Assembly: GCA_030615235.1 (NCBI GenBank)
Contig: JAUWZR010000070.1
Coordinates: forward strand, 1 to 10,494
Direction: 5' to 3'
Length of the DNA: 10,494 nucleotides
Origin: Promethearchaeota archaeon
GTDB taxonomy: Archaea > Asgardarchaeota > Lokiarchaeia > Sigyniarchaeales > SOKP01
The notes under the pieces were generated by a model. The model saw only the letters and a list, made by a program, of their open reading frames with translations, was not told where the DNA came from and ran no database searches. The position numbers and the translations under genes were made by a program. Numbering within the stretch: position 1 is the stretch's first letter; each line of letters starts with the position of its first letter. Below, one piece after another: positions 6,061 to 10,494 of the stretch.

Positions 6061-7641
6061 ATGGTAGACAAGGTAATTCCATATCTTATTAATGTGGGAG
6101 ATGTTATTCCTACTCGCTCAAAAGCTACATTGTTAGATGAGATGGCGATGGCATTAAATGAATGTATAAACATTTATGGAAAAACAATTAAGAAATTAGG
6201 AAAAATCAATAGAATATCAGTATGTTTTTGGCCCGTTCGTTTAATTCCTTTAAATGATTCTCGTGCCTGTGTATGTAGTTACTTACTAAATAAACAAGAG
6301 AAATTAAGTGTAGGGAAATTCTCCCAAACACCACCCAATCCCAACAATATTATTCAAGGGGCAGATCCCGCTTCTTTTTTGAATTCATTAGCGTCGTATA
6401 ATGCTACTTACTTGAAAAAACCAAAAAACTATAAGAGAGGGACGGTAATTCAAGAAGCTCTATTTAGTTCTAGTGAGGTTGATTATTTTAAGAACTTTTT
6501 CTTGAACCAATACAATGTTAGTTCATTTAGCGAACCTTATTTTCTTTTAGAAGGAGGTCCAATACCAAAAAGTATTAACCAAGCAAAAATTATCCCAGAG
6601 GTATTTGAGTTCATCTCGCAAACGGATGTTAAATTGTTAGCTAATTTTGGTCAAACTATTATAAAATTATGCGATAGATGGATCCAGAGAGGTGCTCAAG
6701 AAACAGACAAATTAAAAACAAAGAAAGTTGACACCAGCGAAGAAGAAAAGCAACTAACTCAAATTACCAGAGAACTTGAGGCTGAAAAAAATCGAAAAAT
6801 CGAAGCTACTCCAGAGGAATTAGTTAAAAGTGGAAAATATAAGATTAGCGATAAAACTGGGGATCTTTACAATAATCTTAGTGCTTCTAAAAATTGCGTT
6901 GATCGTCTTAAGAATGCTATCAATAAAAACGATTTATTTGAAGTGGAAGAAGCATTGAAAGATTTGAATATAAAATATAGGGATTTAGGAAACACTATTG
7001 GTCGATATCAAACTGAAATTACTCAAATAAAGAAGAACATTCAAAAAGAATTAAATGATTTAGAAAGATCAAAGCAACAGAGAATAAGAGAGCTTGAAAG
7101 GAAAAAATCTGAAATAGAAAGTAGAATTCAAGCAAAACATAGTGAGCTTAGCGGTGATCTAAGTTCCGCCGAAGATACTGTAGCAAGAATCAAACAGGAA
7201 AAACAATCTTGCCTTGATAATATCGATAGAATCAGAGATATAGAGATGACTGGCGTACAAAACTTTTTCAATACTTATTCTATTGAGATCAGAACTAAAG
7301 ATGTTGTGGTAGGAGTGCCCATGTTCGTTTTCTATTTTATAGATCCGAATACGCGTCGAACTACTGAAAGGGCTCCCGTGTTACCTATACTAATCGAAAA
7401 CGGAAAGGTTCACCGAACAAAAGTGACCGATTCATTTAGAAGTAGATTAAGGAATCTAATGAATAAGGATAATGCTATGATAGATTTAGTTGACAACGGA
7501 GGAGAAACAGGGAATCTAATGGAGATCAAAAACATTGATTCTAAACTCGAGGATGCAATTAATGATTTACGAATAAGGAAAGTTTTAAGTAAGAAAGAAG
7601 CTGAAAGAGATAAAGAAATAATTTATAATCTCGTATGGTAA
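6061..7641 (+). CDS. Unrecognised 526-aa protein with a central coiled coil
   Basis: I do not recognise this family. Three parts are visible. Residues 1-210 look globular: VGDVIPTRSKATLLDEMAMA near the start, RISVCFWPVRLIPLND (51-66), and FLLEGGPIPKS (161-171). Residues about 215-250 and 275-395 are highly charged and helical, with heptad-like spacing (KELNDLERSKQQRIRELE, then ERKKSEIESRI), which suggests a long coiled coil. The segment between (251-272) contains a PEELVKSGKYKISDKTGDLY break. Residues 400-526 form a second globular domain with beta-rich VVVGVPMFVFYFIDPNTRR (416-434) and APVLPILIENGKV, ending in a charged helix. No signal peptide, transmembrane segment or nucleotide-binding motif is visible, so it is probably cytoplasmic, possibly a scaffold or oligomer. 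The ATG at 6061 follows an A-rich leader. It is transcribed divergently from the selenoprotein. Confidence 0.75.
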   Translation: MVDKVIPYLINVGDVIPTRSKATLLDEMAMALNECINIYGKTIKKLGKINRISVCFWPVRLIPLNDSRACVCSYLLNKQEKLSVGKFSQTPPNPNNIIQGADPASFLNSLASYNATYLKKPKNYKRGTVIQEALFSSSEVDYFKNFFLNQYNVSSFSEPYFLLEGGPIPKSINQAKIIPEVFEFISQTDVKLLANFGQTIIKLCDRWIQRGAQETDKLKTKKVDTSEEEKQLTQITRELEAEKNRKIEATPEELVKSGKYKISDKTGDLYNNLSASKNCVDRLKNAINKNDLFEVEEALKDLNIKYRDLGNTIGRYQTEITQIKKNIQKELNDLERSKQQRIRELERKKSEIESRIQAKHSELSGDLSSAEDTVARIKQEKQSCLDNIDRIRDIEMTGVQNFFNTYSIEIRTKDVVVGVPMFVFYFIDPNTRRTTERAPVLPILIENGKVHRTKVTDSFRSRLRNLMNKDNAMIDLVDNGGETGNLMEIKNIDSKLEDAINDLRIRKVLSKKEAERDKEIIYNLVW

Positions 7642-7670
7642 TTTGATCTACTCTCCTTTTTTTTATTATA
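7642..7670 (+). terminator. T8 tract after the coiled-coil gene
   Basis: Sixteen bases after the TAA stop, CTCTCC is followed by eight T (7657-7664) and an AT-rich tail. This is consistent with oligo-T termination before the convergent small gene. Confidence 0.5.
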
Positions 7671-7692
7671 TTTACATCAATTTAAACATCAA

Positions 7693-7866
7693 TTAAACTT
7701 CCATATAGTTCATCTTTTGGCTGCAGCATTCTGGAATTGGCCGATAACCACACTCTTCCGATTGGCAACAACATAACATATAGTTATCTTTGACCATCAT
7801 AGATTGTTCGCAACATACTGGTACATCAGTTTCATTTCCACAAATGTCGCATTTTAATTTTGGCAT
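7693..7866 (-). CDS. Small cysteine-rich metal-binding protein (57 aa)
   Basis: Ten of 57 residues are cysteine. An N-terminal CDICG (6-10) resembles a zinc-ribbon or rubredoxin knuckle. Two copies of a CCxQxM motif follow (CCEQSM at 18-23, CCSQKM at 47-52). Between them are CCC (32-34) and ECGYRP (38-43). This points to one or two bound metals, zinc or iron, in a small soluble protein; the Met in each repeat is unusual. I chose the ATG at 7866 over a TTG three codons upstream because AGGAG (7880-7876) sits 9 nt before it, one of the few good Shine-Dalgarno sites here. A TATA-like TTTATATTAAAT on the minus strand near 7935-7946 would give a leader of about 50 nt. It is monocistronic and convergent with the coiled-coil gene. 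The exact function is not recognised. Confidence 0.8.
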   Translation of the reverse strand: MPKLKCDICGNETDVPVCCEQSMMVKDNYMLCCCQSEECGYRPIPECCSQKMNYMEV

Positions 7867-8098
7867 TATTATCAACTCCTATTCATAAATTTCCTATCTT
7901 TCAGATAATATTATGAAAAGAAAAAAGCTTGCTTTATTTAATATAAATAACTCGAATGACTCTTTTTTAAAAAAAAGGTAATGTTTCTTGAAAGATTGTG
8001 TTTTATTAGAATGATTAACATTATTGAATTTCATTTAAAAAGATTCAATAATTATGTTTCTTACTTATTCTCATTATTGAAATGGATGGAATTGTATC
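7867..8098. promoter_or_regulatory. Divergent promoter region with two inverted repeats
   Basis: The spacer holds the promoters of the Cys-rich gene (-) and the aminotransferase operon (+). TTATTTA/TAAATAA (7934-7940 and 7944-7950) is a palindrome overlapping the minus-strand TATA-like site. TATCT/AGATA (7895-7899 and 7903-7907) lies in the minus-gene leader. The larger repeat at 8020-8052 is listed separately. Confidence 0.4.
8020..8052. repeat. 10-bp perfect inverted repeat bracketing a TATA-like element; candidate operator
   Basis: ATTATTGAAT (8020-8029) and ATTCAATAAT (8043-8052) are perfect inverted copies separated by 13 nt. The spacer contains CATTTAAAAAG, a TATA-like box facing the aminotransferase. 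A third half-site, CATTATTGAA, recurs at 8072-8081 as a direct repeat of 8019-8028. Initiation about 25 nt after the box would fall near 8065, so a bound dimer would block TBP or TFB. Confidence 0.5.
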
Positions 8099-9343
8099 TT
8101 GGCTAATAAATTAAATATAGATCATTCTAATAGATTATATAAAGAGGCGTTAGAACTAATCCCTGGCGCCATTTTAGGAATAAGACGACCTTACAACTTT
8201 GTTGAGGGTGAATATCCGATATTTTTTGAGACCGCTAAGGGAGGAAAAGTTATTGATGTTGATGGAAACGAGTATCTCGACATGCTTTGTGCATATGGAC
8301 CGATTATTATAGGGCATAGGGAAGAAGAAATCGATAATGCTGTAATCGATCAAATAAGAAATAAAGGTTTTTGCATGTCGTTAACCCAACAAATACAGAA
8401 CAAATTGGCAAAGAAATTAAGAGAGTTAATACCATGCTGTGAAAAAATGGTATTTGTAAAAACCGGTTCTGATGCTACTACGATTGGTGTTCGCGTTGCT
8501 CGTGGATATACAAAACGAACGAAAATATTACGTTGCGGTTACCATGGTTGGCATTCTTGGTGCGTTGAAGATAAAGGTGGAATTCCCGAAAAACTCTACG
8601 AAGATGTCCATGAATTTGAATATAATGACCTTGACAAAGTAACTAAAATGATGCAAGAATATGGCAACGAGGTAGCTGCCATAATCATCACCCCTATTAA
8701 TCATCCCGGAGCTCATGAATTAGAAATGCCAAAACTGGGATTTTTAGAAGGAGTCCGTGAATTAGCAGATAAGTACGGCTCTATTTTAATCTTTGATGAA
8801 ATCCGCACAGGTTTTAGAGTCAATCTAGGGGGTGCTCAGAAAGAGTTAGGCGTAATACCCGATCTCGGAGCTTTCGGTAAGGCTATGGCTAACGGGTACC
8901 CTATTAGCTTCCTTGGAGGTAAAAAAGAGATAATGGATACATTAATCAAAGATGTTTTTCTAAGTTCGACCTTCTTTCCAAATAGTTTACCACAAGTAGC
9001 TGCTCTTAAAACCATAGAAATTATGCAAAGGGACGATGTATTAGGCAATATACGCAAAAAAGGTGCGAAATTTACTAAAAATATCACAGAAATCATTGAA
9101 GAAAGTGGTGTTCCATGTACATTTTCAGGAGGACCATGGATGCCATATATAACTTTTGACCCTGACCCTAACTATTTATATCGGAAACTAAGGGAAGAGT
9201 TTTATAGACAATTAATTCGACGGAAAGTATTCTTACAACCATATCATCATGGATACATTTGTTATAGACATACAGAAGAAGATTTAGATAACGCAGTAAA
9301 CATGATTGGTGAATCTCTAAAAGAATGTAGAAAGTTAATGTAA
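8099..9343 (+). CDS. Class III PLP aminotransferase, glutamate-1-semialdehyde aminomutase-like
   Basis: This is a 414-residue fold-type I PLP enzyme. Seen: DVDGNEYLDM (53-62); the PLP-phosphate loop TGSDATT (122-128) followed by VRVARGYT; GYHGWHSW (147-154), typical of the GSA-type branch; D233 in IFDEIRTGFR for the pyridine nitrogen; and the Schiff-base Lys K261 in FGKAMANGYP. The family includes true GSA aminomutases and beta-amino acid aminotransferases. No heme genes are nearby, and the next gene cleaves beta-keto acids, so I infer a transaminase making a beta-keto acid. The start is TTG at 8099: an in-frame TGA lies at 8078, no in-frame ATG occurs between, and the next Met is residue 62. 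A GGATGGA (8084-8090) sits 8 nt upstream as a weak ribosome-binding site. First gene of a probable three-gene operon. Confidence 0.87.
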   Translation: MANKLNIDHSNRLYKEALELIPGAILGIRRPYNFVEGEYPIFFETAKGGKVIDVDGNEYLDMLCAYGPIIIGHREEEIDNAVIDQIRNKGFCMSLTQQIQNKLAKKLRELIPCCEKMVFVKTGSDATTIGVRVARGYTKRTKILRCGYHGWHSWCVEDKGGIPEKLYEDVHEFEYNDLDKVTKMMQEYGNEVAAIIITPINHPGAHELEMPKLGFLEGVRELADKYGSILIFDEIRTGFRVNLGGAQKELGVIPDLGAFGKAMANGYPISFLGGKKEIMDTLIKDVFLSSTFFPNSLPQVAALKTIEIMQRDDVLGNIRKKGAKFTKNITEIIEESGVPCTFSGGPWMPYITFDPDPNYLYRKLREEFYRQLIRRKVFLQPYHHGYICYRHTEEDLDNAVNMIGESLKECRKLM

Positions 9344-9394
9344 ATAGTAAATTTTGATTTGAAATTAAAGAACATAAAGAAACAATATCTGCTA

Positions 9395-10219
9395 ATGGAA
9401 AAATTAATTATAACAGCTGCTATATGTGGTGCTGAAGTAACAAAAGAGAATAATCCGAATATACCTTATACTGTAAGAGAAATCGGTATCGAAGCAGAAA
9501 AAGCGTTCTTAGCTGGTGCGAGTATTATTCATCTACATGTAAGAGAAGATAATGGCATCCCCACTCAAGATATAAAACGGTTCCAAGCTTGTGTCGATGA
9601 AATTAAAAGAAGATGCCCTGATGTCATCGTTCAGCCATCGACTGGAGGTGCTATAGGCATGAGTAATGAAGAGAGATTACAACCCATTTTCATGAACCCA
9701 CCACCCGAAATGGCTACACTTGATTGCGGAACAATGAATTTTGGAGGAGATGAAATTTTCGTCAATACAGAAAATACAATTATAAATTTTGCTACAGAAA
9801 TGAATTCGCGCGGAATTAAACCAGAGTTAGAGTGTTTTGATAAGGGTATGGTTGACATGGCCTTAAGACTTAATAAGAAAGGATATATTAAAGAACCAAT
9901 GCATTTCAATTTTGTTTTAGGCGTTAACGGTGGAATTGCCGCAACACCACGGGATTTACTTTATATGGTAAATAGCATACCAAAAAGTTCTACATTTACC
10001 GTCTGTGCTATCGGAAGACATGAGTTTCCTATGGTTACAATGTCAATAATTCTAGGGGGGCATGCGCGAGTAGGGTTTGAAGATAACATTTATCTTTCCA
10101 AGGGAGTCTTAGCTAAGTCCAACAAGGAATTAGTAGAAAAAGTAGTAAGTATTTCAAAAGAGTTAGGTAGAAATATCGCATCCCCTTACGAAGCAAGAAA
10201 AATATTAAGTTTGGATTAA
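9395..10219 (+). CDS. Beta-keto acid cleavage enzyme (BKACE), 3-keto-5-aminohexanoate cleavage enzyme-like
   Basis: This DUF849-family enzyme cleaves a beta-keto acid with acetyl-CoA, giving acetoacetate and a new acyl-CoA. The founding member, Kce, acts in lysine fermentation. The 274-residue length is normal. The TIM-barrel metal site is visible: H46 and H48 in IHLHVRE, and E229 in GGHARVGFEDN; the zinc ligands of Kce are H46, H48 and E230. E14, S82 (QPSTGG), R225 and D230 match other Kce active-site positions to within one residue. E14 is the residue linked to recognising the substrate amino group, so an amino-beta-keto acid is a reasonable guess. ATAATPRDLL-like GIAATPRDLL (180-189) is family-typical. 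I chose the ATG at 9395 over the TTG at 9359 because MEKLIITAAICGAEV aligns with family N-termini. It lies 51 nt after the aminotransferase. Confidence 0.9.
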   Translation: MEKLIITAAICGAEVTKENNPNIPYTVREIGIEAEKAFLAGASIIHLHVREDNGIPTQDIKRFQACVDEIKRRCPDVIVQPSTGGAIGMSNEERLQPIFMNPPPEMATLDCGTMNFGGDEIFVNTENTIINFATEMNSRGIKPELECFDKGMVDMALRLNKKGYIKEPMHFNFVLGVNGGIAATPRDLLYMVNSIPKSSTFTVCAIGRHEFPMVTMSIILGGHARVGFEDNIYLSKGVLAKSNKELVEKVVSISKELGRNIASPYEARKILSLD

Positions 10220-10243
10220 AAGAATAAAAAGGAATATTAATTT

Positions 10244-10494
10244 ATGTATAAAAAATTAGCCGAATACTACGATTTGATTTATCATTGGAAAGATTATCAG
10301 AAAGAAGCTAATTCTATTAAAGATTTAATTAAAAAATATAGAAAATCAATTGGAAATCTTTTACTTGATGTTGGATGTGGTACGGGAAAGCACTTAGAAC
10401 AATTTAAAGACGATTTTTCTTGTACGGGCATCGATATTAACGTTGAAATGGTGAAAGTTGCAAAAAAAAATGTAAAAGATGTAATTTTCGAACA
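10244..10494 (+). CDS. Class I SAM-dependent methyltransferase, 3'-truncated by the window edge
   Basis: Only the first 83 codons are present. Seen: a helical N-terminus with LAEYYDLIYHWKDY (5-18), common in ubiE/methyltransferase-11-type proteins; motif I LLDVGCGTGKH (40-50) binding S-adenosylmethionine; and the acidic strand end GIDIN (62-66), with D64 placed to bind the ribose hydroxyls. This marks a Rossmann-fold methyltransferase; the substrate-determining half is missing. AAAAGGAA (10227-10234) precedes the ATG by about 9 nt as a ribosome-binding site. The gap to the BKACE gene is only 24 nt, so it is probably the third gene of the same operon. Whether it works on the same pathway cannot be told. 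Confidence 0.85.
   Translation, partial: MYKKLAEYYDLIYHWKDYQKEANSIKDLIKKYRKSIGNLLLDVGCGTGKHLEQFKDDFSCTGIDINVEMVKVAKKNVKDVIFE

Noticed and set aside
7873..7875. TTG at 7875 as the start of the Cys-rich protein.
   Set aside because: It abuts the AGGAG site with no spacing; the ATG at 7866 has correct spacing.
8078..8080. TGA upstream of the aminotransferase as a second selenocysteine codon extending the gene.
   Set aside because: The residues around it match nothing in the family, and family N-termini begin near the TTG at 8099.
9359..9394. TTG at 9359 as the BKACE start, adding 12 residues.
   Set aside because: The added residues are Lys-rich and unlike family N-termini; ATG at 9395 puts E14, H46 and H48 at the same numbers as in Kce.
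8528..9909. Minus-strand ORFs at 8528-8716, 8836-9096 and 9631-9909.
   Set aside because: They lie opposite conserved coding sequence of the aminotransferase and BKACE genes and look like frame shadows. The same holds for 4756-4953 (+).

Overview
The window reads as AT-rich archaeal DNA, most likely from an Asgard (Lokiarchaeota-like) anaerobe. The lineage is an inference. It rests on TATA-like elements about 25-45 nt before several starts with few good Shine-Dalgarno sites, T-tract terminators, a tungsten aldehyde oxidoreductase, a COG3199-type NAD kinase, a BKACE-family enzyme, and above all an apparent selenoprotein gene followed by a eukaryote-like SECIS candidate. Lokiarchaeota are known to use selenocysteine with eukaryote-like SECIS elements.

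Layout from left to right. (1) 2-1516 (+) is the 3' part of an aldehyde:ferredoxin oxidoreductase family gene that enters from the left edge. It converges on an NAD-kinase-like gene (1548-2654, -). (2) A divergent AT-rich spacer leads to a small VOC/glyoxalase-fold protein (2875-3348, +). This converges on two short-chain dehydrogenases (3431-4285 and 4383-5195, both -). The first of these closely resembles 3-ketodihydrosphingosine reductase. (3) 5406-5915 (-) encodes a 169-aa AhpC/TSA peroxiredoxin-like protein. Its CxxC active-site cysteines are both replaced by in-frame TGA codons (UxxU). A naive ORF call sees only its last 100 codons. A structured, GC-richer 3' UTR at about 5333-5395 contains the SECIS candidate. 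(4) Divergent from it is an unrecognised 526-aa coiled-coil protein (6061-7641, +). It converges on a tiny protein with 10 cysteines (7693-7866, -). (5) 8099 to the right edge (+) is a likely operon: a class III, GSA-type aminotransferase; a beta-keto acid cleavage enzyme (BKACE/Kce family); and the start of a SAM-dependent methyltransferase. A perfect 10-bp inverted repeat brackets the TATA-like element in front of it.

How the genes may work together. The aminotransferase and the BKACE enzyme fit a route in which a beta-amino acid is transaminated to a beta-keto acid, which is then cleaved with acetyl-CoA to give acetoacetate and a new acyl-CoA. This would resemble the middle of lysine fermentation with a transaminase in place of the usual dehydrogenase. 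The tungsten enzyme fits anaerobic amino-acid or aldehyde metabolism. The diselenide-type redoxin would serve peroxide or disulfide redox control. The remaining genes look like independent transcription units. No gap between genes exceeds 300 bases. I saw no tRNA, rRNA, CRISPR array or insertion sequence.
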